From assembly GCA_024180945.1 (NCBI GenBank), contig JAKSGN010000035.1, positions 682,001 through 746,000 on the forward strand: a stretch of 64,000 nt of DNA, written 5' to 3'. The notes beneath the pieces were generated by a model, which ran no database searches, had not been told where the DNA came from, and saw only the letters and a list, made by a program, of their open reading frames with translations. This stretch comes from Macrophomina tecta. Lineage: Eukaryota > Ascomycota > Dothideomycetes > Botryosphaeriales > Botryosphaeriaceae. Position 1 is the stretch's first letter; each line of letters begins with the position of its first letter. Shown one piece after another: positions 25,457-34,970 of this stretch. The position numbers and the translations under genes are program-made.

Positions 25457-27265
25457 TTAATTACCGCCCAAGAAGGCGGCAACGCCCTTGCCCGCTTTAG
25501 CGAGAGGATTTTTGCTGCTCTTCGCCGCCGTCTCCTCATCAATCGAATCGACATAGAACCTTCTGCCCTCATCCAGATTGACCTTCGAGAGATCCCTAAT
25601 CCACGGGCCGCGGTTGTAGATGCGCGCACCAAGATACAGCACAAGGATGACTATAACAGACACATAGTTTGCGAAGAAGTGCTCGGCGTTGGGCGAGCCG
25701 TCGAGCGGGGAGATGGCGAGGTAGAACTCGACGATGATGAGGATTATGCACCAGGCGAGGCCCCAGTACGCGGCGTACGGGTAGGTCCACGAGGTCCAGG
25801 GGAGCTCCGACGCCGAGCGGCCCTGGATCGCCCAGGCCCTGCGCATGCGGATGTGCGACAGGCAAATGCTGCCCCAGCCAAAGAGCGTGAAGAGCGACGT
25901 CAGGTTTGAGAACCAGGTGAAGACGTTCGCGCCCGTCTCGCTGACGTTGATGTACGCGAGCGCGCCGCCGAGGCCGAGCGTCGCGACGAGGCCGGCCCAC
26001 GGGCGGCCGGTCTTGTCGGCGCGGGTGAAGATCTGTTCGACGTGCTGTCAGCTTCTGGTCGATGAGATTGTTGACATGGTTATTCGTGACGCACCTTGGG
26101 GGCCATGCCCAGCTGTCCGAGACCCATCGTGGTACGCGATCCACCGTATCCAGAAATAGATCCAGTCGAGATGACGGAGATGAAGATGATGGCGTTCATG
26201 ATGTGTGCCATGGGTTGCAGACCAGCGTCACGGTAGGCAATGACGAAGGGCGACGCGTTGGTGCCAGAGCCACCAAAGAGATCCGGGTTGTTGGGCGAAA
26301 CGGTGATGGTGACCATCAGAGAACCCATCAAGTAGAAGAGCGCGAGACGAACCCAGATGGAGCTGACGGCGTGCGGCACGGCCTTCTTAGGGTTCTTCAT
26401 CTCAGAAGCGACGAGACCAGAGTTTTCACCACCAGACATGGCAAAGATACAGGTGGGCATAACCGACAACCAACCCTTGAAGCCGTTCGTGAAGGGCTCC
26501 GAGTTCCAGTAGCGGAATCCGACAGCATCGTGGTTAGGCGCACCGCCGGCGGAGATCACTGCGAGAGGTCAGCGCAATTGTTTGGTAAACGCTACCATGT
26601 ATGCGTAACTCACCGATGAAGGAGATGATAACAACAAAAATCCATCCAAACTTGATTGTTGAAGCGACAACTTCGACCTCTCCAAACAGTGTAACGGCAC
26701 CGATGTTGACAGCAATGAGGACGACCCAGAAAATGGAGATCCACCCGGCGATCGGAACCTTTGTAGTCCAGTAACCTAGAACGGTGTTGGCAGCCTGGCA
26801 GGAACTCATATTAGCGGGGCACTCAGGAGGAATAGCATCCGCTGGACTTACAGCAAGCTCGTTGGCGATAGTGATCACGTAAGAAAACCAGTAAGACCAT
26901 CCCAAGGCGAAGGCGGCAGACGGACAGATGAACTTTGAAGTCCACTGCACGTAAGCAGACGGCAGTGGGTACATGATAGCCATCTCACCGATCGAGTGGG
27001 AGACGGACCAGATCATGGATCCAGCCAGAATGTAGCCGATGAAGATACCTGCAGGACCGCCGTTCACAAGAGAAGTACCACTGCCGAGCCACAAGCCCAT
27101 GCCAATGGAGGAGCCAAGCGCGATCATGGTCAAGTGGCGGGTACCAAGCATACGGCGAAGCTCAGACTCGGCGCCATGGTCGTGGCCCAACGAGTGGACG
27201 TCGGCCTCGACAATGCTGCCGCGCTTGTCGTCTGGTGCGACGACCTTCTCCTTGGGGCTCTCCAT
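25457..27265 (-). CDS. Amino-acid permease (APC superfamily, YAT/GAP1-like)
   Basis: Four exons (27265-26852, 26794-26614, 26558-26095, 26032-25457) encode 544 aa. A charged N-terminal tail precedes the family hallmark ELRRMLGTRHLTMIALGSSIGMGLWLGSG split by the first membrane segment. Twelve hydrophobic segments follow, with the conserved GGENSGLVASEMKNPKKAVPHA loop between TM6 and TM7. This loop and the first signature are diagnostic for plasma-membrane fungal amino-acid permeases; the specificity cannot be read. The C-terminal tail ends with a lysine-containing stretch suitable for ubiquitin-controlled endocytosis (inference from the family). Intron 1 (57 nt) has no stop and keeps frame, so retention would insert 19 residues with an NMSS glycosylation sequon. 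Confidence 0.93.
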
Positions 27266-28364
27266 GGTGGTCGGATGGAGGATGGGGGACGAGAGGGAGG
27301 AAATGGGTAGAGGGAGACGGAGCTGACTAGGCGTGGGCAAGCAGCAAGGGGATTGTTTTATATGTGCATGCGGCGGGCGACACAAGGTTTAGCGATCTGT
27401 GTTACAAGGGGACTAGCATCGCCGCCTCGCTATCCGGAAGGGGCTCCATGGTCGGGGCAGACGGAGCCGCCGGATTCCAGGCCGTTGGATCGCGGTAGCC
27501 GGCAGGGTTCACTGATAGAGGCGTGTGGCATTAGGTATCGCCCGTGCCAATCCTGGCAAGTGGTAGCCGGGCGCAGAGGGCTGGGTCTCGGTGAAGCTTG
27601 CGGGTTGATTGGACCGCGAGCCCAACCATGTACGGGGAAGTGCGAGCAGCAATGCTCCCGTTTGTTGGTCGTCACTTGGCGACAAGAGATAAGAAGAGTG
27701 GGCAGACACGAGTTAAGCTGATACAAGAGATAAAGGATGCTGGGTGGCGCCTCTTGCCCTCTCGGCAGCGCCACGCAAGAGGAAGCTTCAGCAGCTTGAT
27801 GGCTGAGAGCCAAGTACCAAGACCGTGGGAGCAATACTGCAGAGACACCTTCCGCATGCGTGGCCCTGCAACGCAAGATCTCAGACACACGCACAGTTGG
27901 GTCGTTCAGATGGGACGGCGATGCTGCGCGTCCCACGTGACTGGAGTTCCGCCCCCGCACGAAAGCGAGGATCAGGGCCGAAGACACTGATAGGGGATAT
28001 CCGAAACGGGCGCAGACGTGCGTGTCTTCTGCGTCCCGGGTTCACTTTTTGCTCTCCGCCAATAAAACATACATAGTAGCGACTCGGCGCAGCCTTCTCA
28101 CGAGTTCGCGCAGCGCGGCGCGAGTCGGCGGGGCGGGAAGAATTTCCAGAAGGATGGGATCCTGGGAGCGGTAGCTCGACTCAATTGCGTCTACGGACAT
28201 TTGGTTCTGCACATCTCCAAGCGAACGTCAGCAGGCCAGCCTGGCGGTCGTAAATGCACGGCTGTCCTACCTATCTCATCGCCTGTGCGCCATATCCAGG
28301 ACGGAACATTTCTGCTTATGAGCGCCCCGTCATTGGCGTGGACTTATCCAGCATTCCTGGCTCT
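27266..28364. other. Promoter region of the permease
   Basis: 1.1 kb between the permease ATG and the 3' end of the UPF0303-like gene, both on minus. Open frames are short and without motif. Nothing else identified. Confidence 0.5.
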
Positions 28365-28871
28365 TCACTGGCTCTTCAGATACTTCTCAACTGTCTCGAC
28401 GATGACTTGGTGGTCCCATTCTTGCTTCAGGCCGCTCACGACGATGACGCCAACAATGCCCTCGACGCCCTTCACGCGCACAGGAAAGCCGCCGCCGTGG
28501 ATGGCGTAGTCTCCTGCACGCTCGCCCAGCATGTACTTGGCAGCGAACTTAGCCTCGTCGCCGCCGAGTTTGTTGTGCATGTACCACGAGCTGAAGCCCC
28601 AGCGTAGCACAGTGGCTCGCTTGCGGGCGACCCAGGTGTCGTTGTCAGCCTGGGTGCCGGAACGGGTGACGGTGTGGAACAGCAGCTGGTTGCTATTCGC
28701 GAGAGATATGCTGATGACGGCGGGATCGGGAAAGTCCAGCAGGCGGAAGCGAAGGGCGTTGCCCAGCTCCCACGCCGTGTTGGCTGTGAAGGCGGGAAAC
28801 ACGAGCGATTGCTCGATGGCGGCAAGGGACTCCAGGTCGCGCGGGGGGTCGGCGAGGGAGGCGGACGACAT
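28365..28871 (-). CDS. UPF0303 / DUF336 (haem-degrading HbpS-like) protein
   Basis: Single-exon gene of 168 aa with an ATG at 28871. The sequence has the DUF336 pattern: an N-terminal helix (LAAIEQSLVFPAF), the central HNKLGGDEAKFAAKYMLGERAGDYAIHGGGFPVRV core and a GIVGVIVVSGLKQEWDHQVIVE segment ending the protein. Family members bind haem or related ligands and are about this long. The function in fungi is not established. It is divergent from the MetE-like gene with 958 bp between starts. Confidence 0.85.
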   Translation of the reverse strand: MSSASLADPPRDLESLAAIEQSLVFPAFTANTAWELGNALRFRLLDFPDPAVISISLANSNQLLFHTVTRSGTQADNDTWVARKRATVLRWGFSSWYMHNKLGGDEAKFAAKYMLGERAGDYAIHGGGFPVRVKGVEGIVGVIVVSGLKQEWDHQVIVETVEKYLKSQ

Positions 28872-29829
28872 GACGGCAGGCGTTTTGTTTTTGGGGTGGT
28901 AAGGACTGTCTGGCAGGACTCGCGGTGGTGTAAGGCGTGGTGGCAGTGGTGCTGTTGGCGTTTGTCATCGACTCCACCACCCGCTTGGCGGCAGGCGGCA
29001 TGGGCTGCCCAATATGCACCACAGCAAGCTCACATCGGCAGTCCTGGCCAAAGCTTGCTCTTCAGAGAGAGCTGCATGCTGGGCCAACTACCGACTGGGA
29101 TACGCCCAGGGAAGCCGGCTCGTTCTGGCGTTGGCCGGAGTCGGTAGCCCGCCGGGAGCGCGCGCGCGAGGGTTGATCTGGCGGCCGTTTCCACTCCCGC
29201 CCGCCTGCCGCTGCCACTCACCAGCCGTTGCGTTAGCGCAGCCTCTCAACTCCATCACTCCAACTGCATCTTGCAGCTGCGCGATGGCCCCGCTCCCACG
29301 CGTCCGTGACGTCTGTCACGAACTGGTGTCTCAGCCACCCTAGTGCACGCGAAAAATCACTGCAAAAGCGCGAAATCCGGGTTGGCGGCCGCTCGAGCAG
29401 GCGTCGCCAACACGCTTTCTCCTCTGCAGCCAGGCTTATTCGGAGGAACTGACGATGGCCGGGCTGCCGCCCTCAAGCTACGGCGCAGACTCGTCGGCCG
29501 TGCGCTCCCTTTCTGCGCTCTCTCTTTTTCGTCGTGCATTTCCTTCACGCTCTTGTGCCACCGCCCTGCGTCTCGACCCTGCTGATCTTCAACACTACGG
29601 ATGCACCCAAGCGAACGCATCGGGGAAGACCGTGCCCGGCGCCTGGGCCGTCTTCCCCGCTCCACCTCGCGCTGAAGCTCTTCGCTTCGTCTCTCGCGCC
29701 TGCAGCTTCCGGCGTGGGTCTTGAAAATCCAAGGCGATGTGTGCCTACCCTCTTCTTCCCCCCGCTGTCTCCAACTGTCTTCCTCCTTGTGAGCGTTCGC
29801 AGCACTCGCCCTAGAGCCTTCCGACAGCC
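28872..29829. promoter_or_regulatory. Divergent upstream region (UPF0303 / MetE-like)
   Basis: 958 bp between divergent start codons, with pyrimidine-rich stretches near 29740-29800 in front of the plus-strand gene. No specific site assigned. Confidence 0.45.
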
Positions 29830-30873
29830 ATGACGACCAGGGGGCCTCGCGGCGTCCACTTAGTGGGCAGTGTCTGTCTACCCTCTGCTGAAGACGTGTT
29901 CCGCAAGAGCACTCAGCTGCTACCTGCTCGATTGCGCCGCATTCCCGACGGCGAGACCCAGTTCCGTCAAAACTTCACCTTCTTCCAGCAGACCGTCTTC
30001 TCCGCCGCCCCGCAGGTCCTCCGCCAGTACGATGCCACCTTCAACACCGTCCCAGTCGACCCCCTCCCTTCGGCCGAGGAGGTCGAGCGCACCGTCAAAA
30101 GCCTCCCGGAGCTCCATACCGGCTACGACACAGCTGCAATTGAGTCCTACAAGCTTTTCTCCAAGCTGCGCACCGACGGCGTCATTCCGCACGGCGTTAA
30201 ATTCCAGGTGTCTCTGCCCACTCCGCCCAACACTGTGGTCATCATCGCCGAGCCTTACCAGGCTGCCATCGAGCCACTGTATGAAGCCGCTCTGCTACGG
30301 GACCTTCGTAGAATAGAGGAAGCGATTCCATCGGAGGATCTTGCCATTCAATGGGACGTTGCCACTGAGTTCGCCATGCTTGAGGGTGTTGCTTGGCCGC
30401 ACTTCAAGCCGTGGTTCCCGGCCGTCCGCGAGCACACGGACCAGCAACTCCAACGCCTTGTGAACGCAGTCAGCCCACAGGTCGAGGTTGGCGTGCATCT
30501 CTGCTACGGCGACCTGGGCCATCGCCACTTCCTCGAGCCGAAGGATACTGGCTTGCTGGTCGACGTGGCGAACATGCTCCTCAAGAATGTGCAGCGATCC
30601 GTCACGTGGATACACATGCCCGTTCCCAAGGACAGAGATGATGATGCCTACTTTGCTCCTCTGAAACAGTTGGAGCTTGGGTCTACCGACTTGTACCTGG
30701 GTGTGGTCCACGTTGGTGATGAAGAGGGAACACGTCGGAGGATCGCAGCCGCCTCGCAGGTGGTAAAGGATTTCTCGGTCGCAACCGAGTGTGGCATGGG
30801 ACGGACACCGCCGGAGGATTTCTCTTCAATCATGTCCATCTCTGCTGCTGTTTCATCTCCGCTGTCTGGTTAA
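29830..30873 (+). CDS. UROD/MetE-like (cobalamin-independent methionine synthase fold) protein
   Basis: Intronless gene of 347 aa, about half the size of true MetE. It begins with GVHLVGSVCLPSAEDVF and an RIPDGET segment, typical of a fungal group with the UROD/MetE TIM-barrel fold. The segment VGVHLCYGDLGHRHF supplies an HxC pair, and ATECGMGRTP supplies a late Cys, the places where MetE holds its zinc ligands, so thiol methyl transfer is possible. The N-terminal folate-binding half of MetE is missing, hence it is not a methionine synthase by itself. The actual substrate is unknown. Confidence 0.8.
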   Translation: MTTRGPRGVHLVGSVCLPSAEDVFRKSTQLLPARLRRIPDGETQFRQNFTFFQQTVFSAAPQVLRQYDATFNTVPVDPLPSAEEVERTVKSLPELHTGYDTAAIESYKLFSKLRTDGVIPHGVKFQVSLPTPPNTVVIIAEPYQAAIEPLYEAALLRDLRRIEEAIPSEDLAIQWDVATEFAMLEGVAWPHFKPWFPAVREHTDQQLQRLVNAVSPQVEVGVHLCYGDLGHRHFLEPKDTGLLVDVANMLLKNVQRSVTWIHMPVPKDRDDDAYFAPLKQLELGSTDLYLGVVHVGDEEGTRRRIAAASQVVKDFSVATECGMGRTPPEDFSSIMSISAAVSSPLSG

Positions 30874-31661
30874 GCCAACCGGTCTGCAAATCGGTCGGCG
30901 AACGCTATTGCGAAAACTAACGGATGATAGTATCATGAAGGTGCGCGAGGAACTGCAGTCACTGCGCGGGTTTCACAGCGATTTTCAAATTCCCTGCTAG
31001 CAGTAGCATATATAGAATACGAATTGATATCGGAGACCTCTGCGTGTCTGCCTTCGTGAGCCGACAAAAAATGTTCAACAGTGGAACGAAGTGAGGCAGA
31101 GTTTTCTGCGGCCCATCTCTACCAGATTCATAGGTCAGGCTCGTGATCTTGCTATTGCATACTCGGATGTTATACACGGTGTGCGAAAGGGGCGGCCTTG
31201 CATCAAGGATGTATGTCGGTCGAACATCAAAATTCAACGCCGCCACACTCACAGAGACATTGCTGCCATGCAGACGACTCATTGTGTTCTTTTGCCTGCC
31301 CTGTGAAATTTCCTTGTCGCGACCGTTGCCCAATTGTCCAGGATTGCTCGTGCTGCGGAAGTGTCTGCAGCCTCACTCTTTGCAACAGCGGTACAGCTAA
31401 CGGATACGCGGCTCTGGCGGACAATCTCGGCCACACACTGCTAGACGCTCGCACAGGGTGCTTGCCTCATCATGGCTCACCGCCGCATAAACGCCTGCGG
31501 GACGCGGTTCTGGCCGCCTGTGCTGACTTTGTGCGCGGTAGCGAAGCTCAACAGCGGTAGCGAAACTCAACAGCGGTTCAGCGCGAGAAGTCCAGGCAGC
31601 ATCCATCTCAACAGCGGTTCAGTTCGAAGAGATATTTCTCCGAATCCGCTAAGCGAGTGGG
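30874..31661. other. Intergenic region downstream of the MetE-like gene
   Basis: About 790 bp without a supported gene. The right end holds a short tandem repeat and a TATA-like box that precede the minisatellite and hairpin region. Confidence 0.5.
31537..31630. repeat. Short imperfect tandem repeat (CTCAACAGCGGTAGCGAA-like)
   Basis: Three spaced copies of a ~20 bp unit with the core CTCAACAGCGGT followed by AGCGAA or TCAG. They lie directly before the TATA-like element at 31662. Confidence 0.7.
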
Positions 31662-31668
31662 TATAAAA
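31662..31668 (+). promoter_or_regulatory. TATA-like box upstream of the minisatellite/hairpin region
   Basis: TATAAAA in a GC-rich setting, followed by a CT-rich stretch (31680-31710) as in fungal core promoters. No protein gene follows, so if active it would drive a transcript into the CAC/CAT repeat and perhaps the hairpin array. Confidence 0.35.
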
Positions 31669-31743
31669 TCCTCGCGGCTCACGCTCCTTCTTCTCTTCCT
31701 CAGCTCCTTTTTTTACATTCATCATCCCATCACCCACATCTCC

Positions 31744-32010
31744 ATCTCGCCATCACCACCACCTTCCATCACCACCTTCCATCACCACCTTCCATCACCA
31801 CCACCACCGTCTTCCATCATCACCAACACCTTCCATCATCACCACCGCCGCCTCCCATCATCATCACCACCACCGCCTCCCATCCTCACCACCGCAGCCT
31901 TCCATCACCACCACCACCACCTTTCATCACCACCACCACCTTTCATCACCACCGCCGCCTCGCCCTAACCACCACCGCCTTCCATCATCACCACCGCCGC
32001 CTTCCATCTT
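31744..32010. repeat. CAC/CAT-rich minisatellite (CTTCCATCACCACCAC-like)
   Basis: About 265 bp of degenerate tandem units built from CACCAC and TTCCATCA. The strong strand asymmetry (almost no G on plus) would give a His/Pro/Ser-rich peptide in any frame, but no ATG-started frame is supported. Confidence 0.9.
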
Positions 32011-32026
32011 ATCATTTACAGGGTCT

Positions 32027-32098
32027 CATTTATGAGGGTGTACGTGGAGGAAGCCGGACGATGAGCTTGCACCTTCACGTGGTGTCCGGTGTGAGTAG
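32027..32098 (+). repeat. Left direct repeat flanking the hairpin array
   Basis: A ~70 bp sequence starting CATTTA, with GTGGAGGAAGCCGGAC in the middle and ending GTCCGGTGTGAGTAG. It recurs at 33239-33306 with about 85% identity by eye. Internally GCCGGAC and GTCCGG can pair, so the repeat itself can fold into a stem-loop. Confidence 0.85.
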
Positions 32099-32197
32099 TC
32101 CCTTCTGGCTCCGGCCAGTCGGCGACGAAACCAAGACAAGCTCCCCCTCCCCTTTCCTCATCCTACTTCCCCCCGGCTCTCCCCGCAGAACTGGAAC

Positions 32198-32391
32198 GGA
32201 GTCCACCCATGCCGAGCTTCGGGCGGTGTCTCTCGAGGCGTCGTCTCGGTGCGAGTCACGTCGCCCATTCTCTCTCAGATCTTCTGGCGGACTAGTTTGC
32301 CTTTGGGCTTGAGCAGAGTTCTGGGCGCGTGCTCGCATTCGGGGGACGCCTCGAGAGAGCGCCCGACGTTCGGTGTGAGGTAGGTCTCCGG
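32198..32391. repeat. Hairpin 1 of the array (inverted repeat)
   Basis: Left arm 32198-32277 and right arm about 32308-32391 are imperfect reverse complements; the strongest part is TCTCTCGAGGCGTC (left) against GACGCCTCGAGAGA (right), with further pairing of CGCCCA to TGGGCG nearer the loop. Weaker complementarity continues outwards to about 32144 and 32430. Confidence 0.8.
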
Positions 32392-32439
32392 CCCAGAGGT
32401 GCGGGGGGTGTCGCGGGTGGAAAGGAGTTTTGGAAGGAG

Positions 32440-32625
32440 AGCGGCGGGAAGGGGAGGCCAGGGAGCAGAATGATGGATGGGGGGAGTGCGGGCTCGGGTT
32501 CTGATTTTCTCCCTCGCTCTGCCGACCTTCGGGCCGGGAGAGGGGGGGAGGATCAGGGCGGCGGGTTCGCTCTCCCCCATCCACCTTCTGCTTGCCTGTC
32601 GCCTCCCCTTCCCGCGAGTCTCCTT
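32440..32625. repeat. Hairpin 2 of the array, cc(TTCG)gg apex
   Basis: CGGGAAGGGGAGGC (about 32444) pairs with GCCTCCCCTTCCCG (about 32600), and GGATGGGGG with CCCCCATCC further in. The centre of symmetry is CCTTCGGG at 32526-32533, that is a C(UUCG)G tetraloop if transcribed. Confidence 0.8.
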
Positions 32626-32642
32626 CCAAGCTCCGCTTATCC

Positions 32643-32815
32643 CCAGGTCCGTCTCCCTAAGGCAAGAGGAGTAGAGCACAAAAGGAGAGAGGGGGGCTCG
32701 CATCTGACTCATTCTTTTCTTCCGACCTTCGGGCCGGTTGAGAAGGGGGGCGCAGATGCGAGCCCGGCCTTCTCCTTTTGTTGCAATCTACTCCTCTTGC
32801 CTAAGGGAGGCGGGA
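32643..32815. repeat. Hairpin 3 of the array, cc(TTCG)gg apex
   Basis: The best-preserved hairpin: TAAGGCAAGAGGAGTAGA (about 32658-32675) pairs with TCTACTCCTCTTGCCTAA (about 32787-32805), followed inward by CAAAAGGAGA with TCTCCTTTTG and GCTCGCATCTG with CAGATGCGAGC. The apex is CCTTCGGG at 32726-32733. Confidence 0.9.
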
Positions 32816-32998
32816 CTGTGGGATCGGGGAAGGACAAAGGAGGAGGGAAGGAGGACCCTGTGGTGGAGATCAAGACTCCCATGCCCGCCTCCTCACGCTT
32901 TCCCGGCCTCCGGGCCAGGAGAGACGAGGAGGCGAGACGGAGTCGGTCTCCTCCCTTGTGTCCTCCTTCCCCCCTCCTAGTCCTTTCTCTCCAGTCGT
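32816..32998. repeat. Hairpin 4 of the array, GGCCTCCGGGCC apex
   Basis: GGAGGGAAGGAGGAC (about 32841) pairs with GTCCTCCTTCCCCCC (about 32960); CGCCTCCTC pairs with GAGGAGGCG nearer the centre. The apex GGCCTCCGGGCC (32905-32916) is a palindrome in the same place as the TTCG apices of its neighbours. Confidence 0.8.
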
Positions 32999-33195
32999 AT
33001 CCGCGGGCAAGGATGAAGACAGGACACGAAGGGCAATGTGGGTCCGCGTTGCTGCTTCCTCCCATCCGCCTCCTTTCGTTTCTTCGGCCTTCGGGCCGGA
33101 AGAGCGAGAGGGGCCGGTGAAGAGGAAGCAGGCGCGAGCTTCACTTTGCACCGTCGTGTCCTGTGAACCTCCTTGCCCCCGAGATACGGACTGCG
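32992..33195. repeat. Hairpin 5 of the array, cc(TTCG)gg apex
   Basis: GGGCAAGGA and ACAGGACACGA (33004-33029) pair with TCGTGTCCTGT and TCCTTGCCC (33153-33178). GCTTCCTC pairs with GAGGAAGC inside. The apex GGCCTTCGGGCC lies at 33086-33097. Confidence 0.85.
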
Positions 33196-33238
33196 CCTGC
33201 CGTCTTCTCCTTTCTCTCTCAGGGTGCCATTTAGAAAT

Positions 33239-33306
33239 CATTTAAGGTGTATGTGGAGGAAGCCGGACAAGAGCATGCGCCTTCACGTGGCGTCCGGTGT
33301 GAGTAG
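33239..33306 (+). repeat. Right direct repeat flanking the hairpin array
   Basis: Second copy of the ~70 bp flank, same orientation as 32027-32098, also with internal GCCGGAC and GTCCGG pairing. The two copies start 1212 bp apart and enclose the five hairpins. Confidence 0.85.
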
Positions 33307-33539
33307 CTCGCAAGAGTGAAACTGAGACATGCTCGTAGATAGACTTCCTTCATCTGTTTAGATAGTAAGTCAAAGTGCCATTCATGACCTAAGCCCTACA
33401 AGAACACGTGAGCTGAGTGAAACCCGACCAAAGCGATACAGAAGCGGAGATCATTGTAACCATACCTGCCCGCGGGCACATGCGATGGCGGCCGTCCCTG
33501 CACCCACACCACCCATCACATCTTCCTGAGTATCACGTG

Positions 33540-34970
33540 TCATGTTGCAAGCATCGCCTCGATGGCACCGAATGGCGTCCCTGGCATCTTGTAGAAATTC
33601 TCCACCTTCAGCCCGGCCTGCGCCAACAACTGCTCCCACTGCTTCTCCGTGCGCTCCCCGCCCGTCATAGTCATCATAACCATATCGATCAGCGCGCTCT
33701 CGGCACTAACACCCTTCGTCGGCAAGATCTGCTCCGCGATAACAATACGCGAGTGCTGCGGATCCATCGCATCGGCGAGGCGTTTTAAGATCTCGACGGA
33801 GCTGGGGTCCGACCAGTCGTGCAAGATGCGGCGGAGATAGTAGACACGGGCACCTGCAGTCAGATGGTCAGTCATTACATGCACGAAATTTAGGTCACCG
33901 GAGCTTACCCTTCACCGGCTGCTCCTCGAAGAAATCCTGCGCCATCGTCTCCACGCCGTCCACCTGTGGAGCATCAGCCACCACCTCGGCGCGATCTTGC
34001 AGCACGACGCGGCCCTCAACACCTGCGCAGAGCTCTCGGATCTTGCGCGACGTGTGGCCGGCGCCGCCGCCCACGTCGACGATGAGCGGCGTAGACGCGT
34101 CTGTCGGCGCCTCGGCGACCTTCTGTGCGAAAGGGTAAAGGCCGATCGACCAGACGCCGTCGAAGCTTTGAGCTTTCATGGCACGGTTGGAATTGCTCTG
34201 GCGGTCAGGGAACTGGGCGATGTGCGTCCAGACTTCCTGGCCATTGGTGCGGTGGGCGAAGGCGTAGGGGGAGTTTGTGGGGTCGACAGGCTGCTTGTAG
34301 CCGTTGGATTGGAAATACTGGTGCATGAGGGCGATGGGTGGCCCTATTTCGTCGATCAGGTGCTTGTAGGTTGCGGCGAGGTCTGGGTTGGTGAGCACGG
34401 CAGAGAAGGGGGTCTGGGCGTAGGTTTCGGTGTCGATTTCGGCCAAGGGCCCGGTGACGGTGACATTGCGGAGAAGACGAACTAGTACCATTAGCTTGAG
34501 CTATTGAGGCGGTGACGACTTGATGTATCAGCGGGCGAACTGACTGAGCAATGTCTTCTCCACAGGAACTGGCAACTTTTGGACCAACTCATCTGCGGTC
34601 ATGGGAGTGCCGTCTCTTGGGAGGGTGTCGAAAACACCCATGCCCAGCAACGACCTGAGAGCAGCAGTCTGGGTCATCTACAGAGATGCATCAGCATAAG
34701 GCTTGGGTGGCAGGGATGCGCATCGCGTACTGCTCCTACGAGCTCGAACATGCTGCCGAGGGGGCCCTGCACCTCGAGCAGCAGCTTCTTGGCGGCCAGT
34801 GCCAGGTCGTTCTGGGCGTTGCTCGTCTCGGCGGCCTGAGCAGGATCGCCGAGGTTCTTTCGAGATATCTCAGCATACTTTTCGGCGGAGAGGGTGATGC
34901 GAGCTATTGCGCCTCGGATTGAGGCGGTGCGCTCGGCAACGGACTCGAGAGTAGGGGCAGGTGCAGTCAT
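33540..34970 (-). CDS. SAM-dependent O-methyltransferase (COMT-like, family 2)
   Basis: Four exons (34970-34731, 34677-34545, 34481-33909, 33853-33540) give 419 aa, the family's usual size. The N-terminal part is the helical dimerisation region (LLGMGVFDTLPRDG, TLLIRLLRNVTVTG). The Rossmann domain starts at VDVGGGAGHTSRKI (about residue 257), the SAM-binding motif. RRILHDWSD carries the catalytic His (about 325), and IVIAEQILP and MTMTGGERTEKQWEQLLAQAGLK are the late conserved motifs. No signal or membrane segment: a cytosolic enzyme methylating a phenolic or polyketide-like hydroxyl (family knowledge). It is divergent from the SnoaL-like gene. Confidence 0.93.

Noticed and set aside
31657..31968. 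His/Pro/Ser-rich frame in the CAC/CAT minisatellite
   Set aside because: No ATG start; the composition follows from the repeat unit alone.
32329..33120. 263-codon plus-strand frame through the hairpin array
   Set aside because: Frame exists because of low stop density in GC-rich inverted repeats; the translation is Gly/Arg/Ser low complexity and the inverted-repeat symmetry explains the sequence better.
32027..33306. Hairpin array considered as a group II intron or rRNA fragment because of the GTGTGAGTAG end
   Set aside because: No reverse-transcriptase frame, no recognisable domain V, and no rRNA helix sequence was seen.
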